From Caballeronia sp. dw_276 (GTDB lineage Bacteria; Pseudomonadota; Gammaproteobacteria; Burkholderiales; Burkholderiaceae): a stretch of 64,000 nt of DNA. The stretch spans positions 149,465 to 213,464 of the forward strand of contig NZ_JAAVUV010000014.1 of assembly GCF_018449635.1 (NCBI RefSeq). The letters run 5' to 3'. The translations under genes were made by a program, and so were the position numbers. The stretch's first letter is position 1, and every line of letters begins with the position of its first letter. The notes under the pieces are model-generated. The model saw only the letters and a list, made by a program, of their open reading frames with translations. It searched no databases and was not told the DNA's origin. Shown here piece after piece: positions 35,417-44,015 of the stretch.

Positions 35417-36178
35417 ATGACCGAATCCACTCTTGCTGCGCAACTCGTGCAGGCCCGCCGGCAGCGAACGCTGATCGAGGACCTCGAGTCGGCAGATATT
35501 CCGGCCGATGCCAACGCAGCCTACGCCATCCAGCATGAAGTCCTGTCGCTGACGGGCGCCCGGATCGGCGCGTGGAAAGTTGGCGCCCGGTCGCCCGGTG
35601 CGCAGGCGAACACGGCGCCTATCGATGCAGAACTCGTTCACACGTCGCCCGCGCGTATCGCGCACGCGTCGTTTTTTCGCGTGCTGATCGAGATGGAAAT
35701 CGCGTTTCGTTTTTCTTATGCACTGCCTCCGCGCGCCGAAGCTTACAGTCGCAGCGAGGTATTTGCGGCGCTTGGCGGCATGGCGGTCGCGCTCGAAGTC
35801 GTCGATAGCCGTTTTGCGCAGTGGCCGAATCTCGCGCCGCTCGCGCAACTGGCCGATTCACAAAACAACGGCGCACTGATCGTAGGCAAAATGGAGCCGT
35901 ATGAGGTGATTGCGCCGGGCTTCGATTTCTTGTCGCCGCAACTCGAACTGAGCGTTGATGGCGTCTCCATCGTGCCGCCGAGCGCGGGAAATCCGGCTGG
36001 AGACCCGCGCGAACTGCTGGTGTGGTTCGTCAATCATTGCAGCACGTACGGCCATACCGTGCAGCCGTTCTGGACGATCACCACCGGTTCTTACACTGGG
36101 GCGCGCCGCATTGAAGGGCCGGGGGTGGTCAGCGGGCGCATTGATCGCATTGGCGATATCGAATTGACGCTGGAGTAA
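35417..36178 (+). CDS. 2-keto-4-pentenoate hydratase / fumarylacetoacetate hydrolase-fold protein
   Basis: A 253-residue protein resembling MhpD/DmpE-type hydratases, which add water to 2-hydroxypenta-2,4-dienoate in meta-cleavage pathways. MTESTLAAQLVQARRQRTLIEDL, AYAIQHEVLSLTGARIGAWKVGA, the metal-site region RVLIEMEIAFRFSYAL and MAVALEVVDSRF are family features. The start at 35417 fits the family N-terminus; longer frames run upstream through the terminator. No other aromatic ring-cleavage genes are adjacent, so the substrate may differ. Confidence 0.85.
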   Translation: MTESTLAAQLVQARRQRTLIEDLESADIPADANAAYAIQHEVLSLTGARIGAWKVGARSPGAQANTAPIDAELVHTSPARIAHASFFRVLIEMEIAFRFSYALPPRAEAYSRSEVFAALGGMAVALEVVDSRFAQWPNLAPLAQLADSQNNGALIVGKMEPYEVIAPGFDFLSPQLELSVDGVSIVPPSAGNPAGDPRELLVWFVNHCSTYGHTVQPFWTITTGSYTGARRIEGPGVVSGRIDRIGDIELTLE

Positions 36179-36271
36179 GCATTGCGTGCCTCAAGCGCGC
36201 ATGAACGAAGCTTTAACAGATTTGTAACGCTGCATGCTTTAGCTAATGCAATGTCGAAACCACACCACACG

Positions 36272-36300
36272 AAGGCACTCGATGAGTGCCTTTTTTTATT
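36272..36300 (+). terminator. Terminator after the hydratase-family gene
   Basis: AAGGCACTC-GAT-GAGTGCCTT followed by a T-run, 93 bases past the stop. Confidence 0.9.
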
Positions 36301-36572
36301 GTTTAAATCCCTTTGCGCATCTCGGGTATTGCATCCATGAATGACGTATGTGAGCGCACAAAAGCTGGGGTTACGGCGGTCAACCAATGAGATTGCGAGT
36401 CGTTGTGTAAGAAAGAGATCTGCGTAGTGTTGTATCGATGAGAAGGGTTACTGAATGGCGGCGCGCACCATGTTGGTAAAAAGGGCATAGGGTCTGCATC
36501 GTTTAGGCTCTGATGCGCGTATATACGCATGCAGCCAGGTAACCGACCCGCCGATACAGATCCTTTATACCG

Positions 36573-36639
36573 GTGGATAACATGTGGATGAGTCTGTGGA
36601 TGAGCGGTAGATAAGCGGAGGATAACCGGACGATAAGCA
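36573..36639 (+). repeat. Six helically phased direct repeats (GTGGATAAGCG-like)
   Basis: Copies start at 36573, 36584, 36596, 36607, 36618 and 36629: GTGGATAAC, GTGGATGAG, GTGGATGAG, GTAGATAAG, GAGGATAAC and GACGATAAG. The spacing is 11, 12, 11, 11 and 11 bases, about one DNA turn, so all copies face the same side of the helix. On the opposite strand the first three read TTATCCAC or TCATCCAC, each close to a DnaA box. The array lies about 50-110 bases upstream of the sigma-54-like promoter. Confidence 0.75.
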
Positions 36640-36684
36640 AGAAGCACAAACGCGGCGCGCAACTCGTCTGCGGCAGCAGCAGCC

Positions 36685-36700
36685 GGGCACTTGGGCTGCT
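36685..36700 (+). promoter_or_regulatory. Sigma-54-like promoter of the prkA operon
   Basis: GGGCACTTGGGCTGCT aligns with TGGCAC-N5-TTGCW: the invariant GG and GC are exactly ten bases apart, and CAC and GCT are kept; the first base and one base of the -12 box differ. Enterobacterial yeaGH is known to respond to nitrogen limitation through NtrC, which makes a sigma-54 promoter plausible here. Confidence 0.45.
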
Positions 36701-36947
36701 AACGTGTCGCATGGGTCCAGGGCTTGTACAGCAAGGCTGTGCAGCTATTGCCGAAGACGTTTCGCGAGTCGGGATGATGATTGTAGGTGAACGAAAATAT
36801 TCCACCAAGCTAGGAATACTTCGAAGCAAATCAGCAACGCATTTGCATGAAAAAAAATTCGAATAGGTTTAGGATGAACTGAAGCGATGTTGTTCTGATT
36901 AGGCGCGCCGCGCACACATTGCTTTCTGACTTCGGCGAGGAGGTAGC

Positions 36948-38870
36948 ATGGATATCTACAGCAGTTTCGCGACCCGCTTCGAAAAAACCCGCGAGGAGGA
37001 ATTCTCGCTCGAAGAGTATCTCGCGCTCTGCAAAGACGATCCTGCAACGTATGCAACAGCGGGCGAACGGATGTTGGCGGCTATCGGGGAACCGGAGTCA
37101 GTCGACACGCGCACGGACCCGCGTTTATCGCGTGTGTTTGCAAACAAGGTGATCAAGGTGTATCCGGCATTCCGTGAGTTCTACGGAATGGAGGAAGTGA
37201 TCGAGCAGGTGGTGTCGTACTTCCGGCATGCGGCTCAAGGGCTGGAAGAGAAGAAGCAGATCCTGTATTTGCTGGGTCCTGTCGGCGGCGGCAAGTCATC
37301 CATTGCCGAACGTCTGAAGCAACTGGCCGAGCGTGTTCCTTTCTATGCAATCAAGGGTTCACCTGTCAACGAGTCGCCTCTTGGCTTGTTCGACTACGAC
37401 GAAGACGGTCCCATCCTCGAAGAGCAATACGGCATTCCACGTCGTTACCTCAAAAACATCCTGAGTCCGTGGGCTGTGAAACGCCTACACGAATTCAACG
37501 GCGACATCCGCAAGTTCCGCATCGTTCGCCGCTATCCTTCCATCCTTCGTCAGATCGGTATCGCCAAGACCGAACCGGGCGATGAAAACAATCAGGACAT
37601 CTCGTCGCTCGTCGGCAAGGTCGACATTCGCAAGCTCGAAACCTATTCACAGGACGACGCCGACGCCTACAGCTATTCCGGCGGCTTGTGTCTTGCGAAT
37701 CAGGGTTTGCTCGAGTTCGTCGAAATGTTCAAGGCGCCAATCAAGGTCTTGCATCCGTTGCTCACCGCGACCCAGGAAGGCAACTTCAAGGGCACGGAAG
37801 GCTTTGGTGCAATCCCGTTTGACGGCGTGGTGCTGGCTCACTCGAACGAGTCCGAATGGAAGACGTTCCGCAACAACAAGAATAACGAAGCACTGCTCGA
37901 TCGTATCTTCGTGGTGAAGGTGCCGTATTGCCTGCGCTATGGCGAAGAGATGAAGATCTACGAGAAGCTGCTGCGTAATTCTTCGCTGACAAACGCCGTG
38001 TGCGCGCCGGGCACGTTGAAGATGATGGCGCAGATGGCGGTGCTGACGCGCCTTCATGAGCCGGAGAATTCCAGCCTCTTTTCGAAGATGCAGGTCTATG
38101 ACGGCGAGAATCTCAAGGACACTGATCCGAAGGCGAAATCGTTCCAGGAGTATCGCGATTTTGCCGGTGTCGATGAAGGCATGAACGGGGTATCGACTCG
38201 TTTTGCGTTCAAGATTCTCTCGCGGGTATTCAACTTCGATTCCACCGAAGTTGCAGCCAATCCGGTGCATCTCATGTACGTGCTCGAACAGCAAATTGAA
38301 CGCGAGCAGTTCCCGCCGGAGACCGAACAGAAATACCTGTCGTTCATCAAGGACGTGCTGGCATCGCGCTATGCCGAATTCATCGGCAAGGAGATTCAGA
38401 CGGCGTACCTGGAGTCGTATTCCGAGTATGGCCAGAACATCTTTGATCGATATGTGACTTATGCCGATTTCTGGATTCAGGACCAGGAATTCCGCGATCA
38501 CGATACCGGCGAAAGTTTCGACCGTGCGTCGCTGAATGCGGAACTGGAAAAGATCGAGAAACCTGCCGGCATCAGCAACCCGAAGGATTTCCGCAACGAG
38601 ATCGTGAATTTCGTACTGCGGGCGCGGGCGGCAAACGGCGGCAAGAATCCGGCGTGGATCAGCTACGAGAAGCTGCGGGTGGTGATCGAGAAGAAGATGT
38701 TCTCGAACACCGAAGAGCTCCTGCCGGTGATCTCGTTCAACGCCAAGGGATCGGCTGAAGAACAGCGCAAGCATGAGGATTTCGTCAACCGCATGGTCGC
38801 GAAGGGTTACACGCCGAAGCAGGTTCGTCTCCTGTGCGACTGGTATCTGCGGGTTCGCAAGTCATCGTAA
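36948..38870 (+). CDS. prkA: PrkA family serine protein kinase / AAA+ protein
   Basis: A 640-residue cytoplasmic protein. The PrkA N-terminus MDIYSSFATRFEKTREEEFSLEEYL leads to an AAA-like core with Walker A LLGPVGGGKSSIAERLK near residue 110, and VLAHSNESEWKTFRNNKNNEALLDRI. A C-terminal PrkA domain with kinase-like character follows (EEQRKHEDFVNRMVAKGYTP). Homologues (E. coli YeaG, B. subtilis PrkA) act in nutrient-stress survival; some data point to protease activity instead of kinase activity. GGAGG precedes the start. It leads the prkA-yeaH-spoVR set, separated from yeaH by 222 bases with small hairpins but no T-run terminator. Confidence 0.95.
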   Translation: MDIYSSFATRFEKTREEEFSLEEYLALCKDDPATYATAGERMLAAIGEPESVDTRTDPRLSRVFANKVIKVYPAFREFYGMEEVIEQVVSYFRHAAQGLEEKKQILYLLGPVGGGKSSIAERLKQLAERVPFYAIKGSPVNESPLGLFDYDEDGPILEEQYGIPRRYLKNILSPWAVKRLHEFNGDIRKFRIVRRYPSILRQIGIAKTEPGDENNQDISSLVGKVDIRKLETYSQDDADAYSYSGGLCLANQGLLEFVEMFKAPIKVLHPLLTATQEGNFKGTEGFGAIPFDGVVLAHSNESEWKTFRNNKNNEALLDRIFVVKVPYCLRYGEEMKIYEKLLRNSSLTNAVCAPGTLKMMAQMAVLTRLHEPENSSLFSKMQVYDGENLKDTDPKAKSFQEYRDFAGVDEGMNGVSTRFAFKILSRVFNFDSTEVAANPVHLMYVLEQQIEREQFPPETEQKYLSFIKDVLASRYAEFIGKEIQTAYLESYSEYGQNIFDRYVTYADFWIQDQEFRDHDTGESFDRASLNAELEKIEKPAGISNPKDFRNEIVNFVLRARAANGGKNPAWISYEKLRVVIEKKMFSNTEELLPVISFNAKGSAEEQRKHEDFVNRMVAKGYTPKQVRLLCDWYLRVRKSS

Positions 38871-39092
38871 TGCATGGCAGTGCGTTCAGTCTTGAGCCAA
38901 GGAGGCAATCTGTTCCCAAGCGAAACCAGGCAAAACGTGATTGAATCAGTAGTGTGTTGCTAGTTCTATAGTCATATGTTCGCGTGACGCCGGCATCCAG
39001 CCGGTGAAACGCGAGCACCTTGGCGAGTGCTGATGGGTTCATAATGAACTACGGACGCGTCGCTTCCTCGCCAATTACGCGGGAGACTGGAT

Positions 39093-40358
39093 GTGCTGCA
39101 TCAAATCATCGACCGCAGGTTAGCCGGTAAGAACAAGAGCATTGCCAACCGCGAACGCTTTTTGCGTCGTGTCAAAAACTACATCCGCCGCGCGGTGTCG
39201 GACGCCGTTCGAGACCGTAGCATCAAGGACATCCAAAGTACGCAAAGCATCACGATTCCGAAGAAGGACATCGCCGAACCGTCGTTCCGGCATGGGCCTG
39301 GCGGAAAGCGTGAGCTCGTGCATCCGGGCAACGCCGAATACATTCGCGGCGACAAGATCGCGCGTCCGAATGGCGGCGGAGGCGGCGGCGGTAAGAGCGC
39401 AAGCAACGAAGGCGAAGGGCAGGACGACTTCGTGTTCGAGCTTTCGCGCGAAGAATTCATGCAGTATTTCTTCGATGACCTCGAGCTGCCGCGTCTCGTG
39501 AAAACCCAGTTGGCCGCAGTGCCGACGTGGAAGAACGTGCGCGCGGGGTTTTCGGCGGAAGGCACGCCGAACAATATCGACGTCGTCCGGTCGCTACGCA
39601 GTGCGCTTGGACGCAGGATTGCGCTGGGCTCGCCTTTGTCACGTCAGTTGCACGAGATGGAGCGCCAGCTCGAAGTGCTCCTGGACGAGAAGGGTGACCC
39701 CGAAGAGATCGCGCGGCTCGAAGCCGAGATCGTGATCATGAAGGGGCGCATTACGCGGATTCCGTTTATCGATCCGTTCGATTTGCGCTACGTGAACCGG
39801 ACCAAGCAGCCAACGCCGTCCAGCAAGGCCGTGATGTTCTGCCTGATGGATGTGTCCGGCTCCATGGACGAACAACGCAAGGACCTGTCCAAGCGCTTCT
39901 TCATTCTTCTGTACCTGTTCCTGAACCGCAATTACGAGAAGATCGAAGTGGTCTTCATCCGGCATCACACGCGTGCGGAAGAAGTAGACGAAGAAACGTT
40001 TTTTCATTCGACGGAAAGTGGCGGCACGGTGGTATCGAGCGCGCTGGAGTTGATGAAGAAGATCATGGACGAGCGTTATTCGCCTTCGGAATGGAACATC
40101 TACGGCGCCCAGGCATCTGACGGCGACAACTGGACCGACGATTCACCCAAGTGCCGCAAACTTCTCTCGGAAGACATCCTGCATAAGGTGCGGTATTTCG
40201 CGTATATCCAGGTCGCGCCCGAAGAGCAGAACCTCTGGGTCGAATACGCTCATCTGGCTCAAAGCGCGCCGGAACTCGCGATGAAAAAGGTCGAATCGGC
40301 TGCGGATATCTATCCGGTCTTTCGCGAACTGTTCGAAAAACAACAGGCGGCTGCATGA
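39093..40358 (+). CDS. yeaH: YeaH/YhbH family protein (DUF444), VWA-like
   Basis: Partner protein of PrkA, 421 residues. It starts at GTG 39093 ((M)LHQIIDRRLAGKNKS); GGGAGAC lies seven bases before it, and the ATG two bases upstream is in another frame. A glycine-rich stretch NGGGGGGGKSASNEGEGQ lies near residues 92-109. The von Willebrand A-like part begins KAVMFCLMDVSGSMDEQRKD with the MIDAS-type D-x-S-x-S pattern, and SGGTVVSSALELMKKIM supplies the second ligand motif. It is thought to work with PrkA and SpoVR in stress physiology; its biochemical activity is unknown. Confidence 0.94.
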   Translation: MLHQIIDRRLAGKNKSIANRERFLRRVKNYIRRAVSDAVRDRSIKDIQSTQSITIPKKDIAEPSFRHGPGGKRELVHPGNAEYIRGDKIARPNGGGGGGGKSASNEGEGQDDFVFELSREEFMQYFFDDLELPRLVKTQLAAVPTWKNVRAGFSAEGTPNNIDVVRSLRSALGRRIALGSPLSRQLHEMERQLEVLLDEKGDPEEIARLEAEIVIMKGRITRIPFIDPFDLRYVNRTKQPTPSSKAVMFCLMDVSGSMDEQRKDLSKRFFILLYLFLNRNYEKIEVVFIRHHTRAEEVDEETFFHSTESGGTVVSSALELMKKIMDERYSPSEWNIYGAQASDGDNWTDDSPKCRKLLSEDILHKVRYFAYIQVAPEEQNLWVEYAHLAQSAPELAMKKVESAADIYPVFRELFEKQQAAA

Positions 40359-40486
40359 CGACAAGGCATTTGAACAACGAAGCACGTGGATATCATCTGA
40401 AACCTGGCGAAGAACTGAAAGCACAAGACAGCGCGCCGCAAAAGGCCAGGAAGCCGCGCGCGAGCGCGACGCCGGAAGGAGACACC

Positions 40487-42007
40487 ATGAACGTGGCGGA
40501 AAAGAGGCCGTTGCCGTGTCCGTCGGACTGGACCTTCGAACTCATCGAGGAGTACGACACCGAGATCGCGCGTGTCGCGCAGCGCTATGGGCTCGACGTC
40601 TATCCCATCCAACTCGAGCTCATCAGCGCCGAGCAGATGATGGACGCGTATGCGTCGGTGGGCATGCCGGTGAATTATCGGCACTGGTCCTTCGGCAAGC
40701 ATTTTCTGTCTACGGAGAAGAGTTACAGACGCGGGCAGATGGGTCTTGCGTACGAGATCGTCATCAACTCGAACCCGTGTATTGCGTACCTGATGGAAGA
40801 GAACACGATGACGATGCAAGCGCTCGTCATCGCGCATGCGGCTTACGGGCATAACTCGTTCTTCAAGGGCAACTATCTGTTCAAGTTGTGGACGGATGCG
40901 CACGCGATCATCGATTACCTGGTTTATGCGAAGAATTACATCGCGGAATGCGAGGAGCGGCACGGGATTGATCGAGTGGAGGAGTTGCTCGATTCATGCC
41001 ACGCGCTGATGAACTACGGCGTTGACCGGTACAAGCGGCCGCAGAAATTGTCGCTGGCCAAGGAAGCTGCGGCGCGGCGTGAACGTGAAGCGTATCTGCA
41101 ATCGCAAGTGAATGAACTCTGGCGCACGTTGCCGAACAAGAAGGCGACGACCACCGAAGAAATCGAAAGCCGATATCCGCCCGAACCGCAGGAAAACCTG
41201 CTGTACTTCGCGGAGAAAAATGCGCCCTTGCTCGAACCCTGGGAGCGTGAGGTGATTCGTATCGTGCGCAAGGTCGGGCAGTATTTTTATCCGCAGCGGC
41301 AAACGCAGGTCATGAACGAAGGCTGGGCCACGTTCTGGCATTACACGCTGCTCAATACGCTGTATGCGGAAGGCCGGCTTGAGGACGGCTTCATGATGGA
41401 GTTCCTCCATTCGCACAGCAACGTGGTGTATCAGCCGCCGGTGACCAAGCAGTATTACAGCGGCATCAATCCGTATGCGCTCGGTTTTTCGATGATGAGC
41501 GATATACGCCGAATCTGCGAAAACCCGACGGACGAAGACCGCGAATGGTTTCCTGAGCTTGCCGGCAGCGACTGGCTGGAAGCGCTGCACTACGCCATGC
41601 GCAATTTCAAGGACGAGAGTTTTATCGCGCAGTATTTGTCGCCGCATTTGATCCGGGAAATGCGTCTGTTCTCGATTCTCGATGACGACATGCGCGACTC
41701 GCTGGAAGTATCGGCAATTCACGACGAAAGCGGGTATCGATACGTGCGGCAGGCGTTATCGCGTCAATACGATATGCATCACCGGGAGCCGAATATCCAG
41801 GTGTATTCAGTGAACACGCGGGGTGATCGAAGCCTCACGCTGCGCCATTTCATGACCGATAACCGCCATCTCACCAATGACAGCGAGGAAGTCCTGAAGC
41901 ACATGGCCCGGCTGTGGCAGTTCGACGTCTACCTTGAAAGCGTCGATGAAAACGGCACGGTCAGGAAACGCTTCGACTGCAAATATACGGGCGCGGAACG
42001 GCGTTGA
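40487..42007 (+). CDS. SpoVR family protein (YcgB homologue)
   Basis: Third member of the conserved trio, 506 residues. The start at 40487 is chosen because GAAGGAGACACC precedes it and the protein MNVAEKRPLPCPSDWTFELI then has normal family length. An alternative ATG at 40355 overlaps the yeaH stop by four bases and would add 44 polar, probably disordered residues. Family blocks include YHxHW-type HWSFGKHF, YEIVINSNPCIAYLMEEN, ALVIAHAAYGHNSFFKGN, MNEGWATFWHYTLLN and YSVNTRGDRSLTLRHFM. B. subtilis SpoVR affects spore cortex, but its role in non-sporulating bacteria is unclear. Confidence 0.9.
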   Translation: MNVAEKRPLPCPSDWTFELIEEYDTEIARVAQRYGLDVYPIQLELISAEQMMDAYASVGMPVNYRHWSFGKHFLSTEKSYRRGQMGLAYEIVINSNPCIAYLMEENTMTMQALVIAHAAYGHNSFFKGNYLFKLWTDAHAIIDYLVYAKNYIAECEERHGIDRVEELLDSCHALMNYGVDRYKRPQKLSLAKEAAARREREAYLQSQVNELWRTLPNKKATTTEEIESRYPPEPQENLLYFAEKNAPLLEPWEREVIRIVRKVGQYFYPQRQTQVMNEGWATFWHYTLLNTLYAEGRLEDGFMMEFLHSHSNVVYQPPVTKQYYSGINPYALGFSMMSDIRRICENPTDEDREWFPELAGSDWLEALHYAMRNFKDESFIAQYLSPHLIREMRLFSILDDDMRDSLEVSAIHDESGYRYVRQALSRQYDMHHREPNIQVYSVNTRGDRSLTLRHFMTDNRHLTNDSEEVLKHMARLWQFDVYLESVDENGTVRKRFDCKYTGAERR

Positions 42008-42027
42008 GTCTCGTTGAACGCTTGAAC

Positions 42028-42066
42028 AAAACGGCTCGCTGAATCATTCAGCGAGCCGTTTTTTAT
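42028..42066. terminator. Bidirectional terminator between spoVR and the AI-2E family gene
   Basis: A perfect stem AACGGCTCGCTGAAT/ATTCAGCGAGCCGTT with A- and T-runs on either side lies between convergent genes. Confidence 0.93.
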
Positions 42067-42077
42067 TGGCCGTGCAC

Positions 42078-43160
42078 TCAGACCTTATCGATGGTACGCG
42101 TCCCTTCAGCCTGTCCTTCTTCGTTTTGCGTGAACAAGTCCCATGCCGCCATGAACAACGCGGCGATCAATGGTCCGATCACGAACCCGTTGATACCGAA
42201 CAGGCCCATTCCGCCCAAAGTCGAAATCAGGACGACCCAGTCCGGCATTTTCGTGTCCTTGCCAACGAGAATGGGGCGCAAGATGTTATCGACCAGACCG
42301 ATGATGACCACGCAGAACGCGATCAGGATCACACCTCGCCAGATGTCGCCGGTGAGCAGGAAATAAGCCGCCGCCGGCGCCCAGACGAGCGCGGCGCCGA
42401 TGGCCGGAAGCAGCGACAGGAACGCCATCAGCACGCCCCAAAGCAACGAGCCCTGGATGCCGAGAAACATGAAGATCATTCCGCCGAGAAAACCCTGGGC
42501 GGCGGCAACGGCGATATTGCCCTTCACGGTTGCGCGTACCACGGTCGTGAACTTGGCGATCAGATGCTGTTTGGGCGCTTCATCGAGCGGCAGCGCGCGG
42601 CGGATGCGCCGGCCGATTTCACCGCCGTCTCGCAGCAGGAAAAACACCAGATACAGCATCACGCCGAAGCTGATCACGAACTGGAACGTGTTCTGACCGA
42701 TGCTGAAGGCCTGCGTGGCAACGAACTGGCTGATCGCCGCGGCGCCGTCGGTGAGCCGTTTCTGGATGCTCGGAATATCGGTCAATCCGAAGCGGCCAAG
42801 CAGCGTTTGCACGGACTTCGGCAGCGCGTGAATGGCTTCCTGGAAGTACATCGTGAAGTTGGGCTGTCCTGACTTGATTTGCGTATAGGCGAGGCCGATT
42901 TCCTGGACCAGCGTGGCCGCAACGAAGCTGAGCGGCAAGATCACGATCACGATTGTCAGGCCAAGCGTTGCAAACGCAGCCAGATTGCGGCGCTTGCCGA
43001 ACTTGGCGGCAAGGTAGCGCTGCATCGGCTGGAACAGTATGGCGAGAATCGTGCCCCAGAAGATCGCGCCGAAGAACGGCGTCAGGATCCAGCAAAGCGC
43101 AACCGTGACAACGAACAGCAGGATGTGGAAGAACTTCTGGTGAACCGAGTGGTTATTCAT
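42078..43160 (-). CDS. AI-2E family transporter (PerM/YdiK type)
   Basis: Multi-pass inner membrane protein of 360 residues with about seven to eight hydrophobic segments. HILLFVVTVALCWILTPFFGAIFWG, the central amphipathic region and the C-terminal GMGLFGINGFVIGPLIAALFMAAWD (family motif FGxxGxxxGP) place it in the family once linked to autoinducer-2 export and also to Na+/H+ antiport. The substrate cannot be predicted. The cytoplasmic tail is short and acidic (QNEEGQAEGTR). Confidence 0.93.
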   Translation of the reverse strand: MNNHSVHQKFFHILLFVVTVALCWILTPFFGAIFWGTILAILFQPMQRYLAAKFGKRRNLAAFATLGLTIVIVILPLSFVAATLVQEIGLAYTQIKSGQPNFTMYFQEAIHALPKSVQTLLGRFGLTDIPSIQKRLTDGAAAISQFVATQAFSIGQNTFQFVISFGVMLYLVFFLLRDGGEIGRRIRRALPLDEAPKQHLIAKFTTVVRATVKGNIAVAAAQGFLGGMIFMFLGIQGSLLWGVLMAFLSLLPAIGAALVWAPAAAYFLLTGDIWRGVILIAFCVVIIGLVDNILRPILVGKDTKMPDWVVLISTLGGMGLFGINGFVIGPLIAALFMAAWDLFTQNEEGQAEGTRTIDKV

Positions 43161-43304
43161 AAGTGCCCTGAGGGAAGCTGGGAAACGTGAAGTGGGTGCG
43201 GCAAGCTTCCATGCCGGCGCCCCTTAGCAAGAAGATGGCCCGATGCTAGCACGCGCGAGTTTTAGCTCGTCCGGTGCAATGTCTGCAGCCATCTCAAAAA
43301 TGGT

Positions 43305-43324
43305 TATAATTGAGTGTTCACTCA
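43305..43324 (+). promoter_or_regulatory. tetR promoter -10 with overlapping palindromic operator
   Basis: TATAAT (43305-43310) is immediately followed by TGAGTG-TT-CACTCA (43311-43324), a perfect 6-base dyad. It lies 22 bases before the tetR start. A repressor bound there would block the promoter. A related dyad occurs ahead of the next gene at 43975. Confidence 0.7.
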
Positions 43325-43346
43325 TTTAATCCGCAAGATAACTTCG

Positions 43347-43928
43347 ATGGCCCGACCCAAAAGCGACGACAAACGCAATGCGCTACTTCTCGCCGCGGAG
43401 CAGGTGTTTGCCGAGCGCGGATTGGCTGCGGCGCCTACTTCGGCCATTTCCAGGCAGGCGGGCGTCGCCGAGGGGACGTTGTTCACGTATTTCCGCACGA
43501 AGGACGACTTGGTCAACGCGTTGTACCGGTCCATCAAACTCGAACTCGCCGATGCCCTGATGGCGCATTTTCCTCGGCAAGGCCCGGTGCGGGACCGGCT
43601 CGAGTACCTGTGGAACGCGTTTGTCGATTGGGGCGTCGCGAACCCGCAGCGCCTGAATGTGCTCGACCAGTTGTCGGTCGCGGATATCGTCACGGATGAA
43701 TCCAAGGCGGTCGGCTACGAGCCGTTTGCCGAAATTGAAGCGCTCGCGCAGCACAGCATCCGGACTGAGATATTGCAGGCTTATCCATGCGAATTCATTG
43801 CGGCGAGCATGAAGGCGCTGGCCGAGACCACCATGGGATTCATGAACGCTTATCCCGCTGAGTCAGGGCTGTATCGCAAGATTGGCTTCGATGTGTTCTG
43901 GCGAGGCGTCGCGCGCAAGGCGGATTGA
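43347..43928 (+). CDS. TetR/AcrR family transcriptional regulator
   Basis: Repressor of 193 residues. The N-terminal helix-turn-helix is RNALLLAAEQVFAERGLAAAPTSAISRQAGVAEGTLFTYF, and the rest is the ligand-binding helical domain. The start MARPKSDDK is used; a longer frame begins inside the operator. It probably represses itself and the downstream dehydrogenase genes through the matching dyads at 43311 and 43975. The ligand is unknown; it is likely a small organic molecule handled by the SDR. Confidence 0.92.
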   Translation: MARPKSDDKRNALLLAAEQVFAERGLAAAPTSAISRQAGVAEGTLFTYFRTKDDLVNALYRSIKLELADALMAHFPRQGPVRDRLEYLWNAFVDWGVANPQRLNVLDQLSVADIVTDESKAVGYEPFAEIEALAQHSIRTEILQAYPCEFIAASMKALAETTMGFMNAYPAESGLYRKIGFDVFWRGVARKAD

Positions 43929-43974
43929 TCGGATGCAGTTTCGTGGAAACAAGGCTTTTTTGTCGCTGATTTAA

Positions 43975-43988
43975 TGACTGATTACTCA
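43975..43988 (+). promoter_or_regulatory. Second TetR operator candidate, ahead of the SDR gene
   Basis: TGACTGATTACTCA agrees at 11 of 14 positions with the dyad upstream of tetR (TGAGTGTTCACTCA) and keeps the outer TGA/TCA arms. It lies 28 bases before the SDR start. Confidence 0.6.
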
Positions 43989-44015
43989 CGCAATTAAATT
44001 CGAAAGGGTATGCAA

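Larger units (their letters stand above)
36179..36947 (+). promoter_or_regulatory. 769-base non-coding region ahead of prkA
   Basis: No credible gene lies here. Its left end holds the terminator of the hydratase gene. In order to the right come a perfect 12-base palindrome GCGTATATACGC (36517-36528), six phased GTGGATAA-type repeats (36573-36637), a sigma-54-like promoter (36685-36700), an AT-rich segment (about 36780-36900) and the prkA ribosome site GGAGG. A leader of roughly 235 bases would result if the sigma-54-like promoter is used. The density of structure suggests complex control of the prkA operon. Confidence 0.6.

Noticed and set aside
36573..36639. DnaA-box-like cluster as a replication origin
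   Set aside because: Only near-matches, no exact TTATCCACA was noticed, and no dnaA, dnaN, parAB or repA gene is adjacent. The phased array fits regulation of prkA better.
36303..36662. 119-residue leftward frame in the prkA upstream region
   Set aside because: No ribosome site, no family motif, and it covers the phased repeat array and palindrome.
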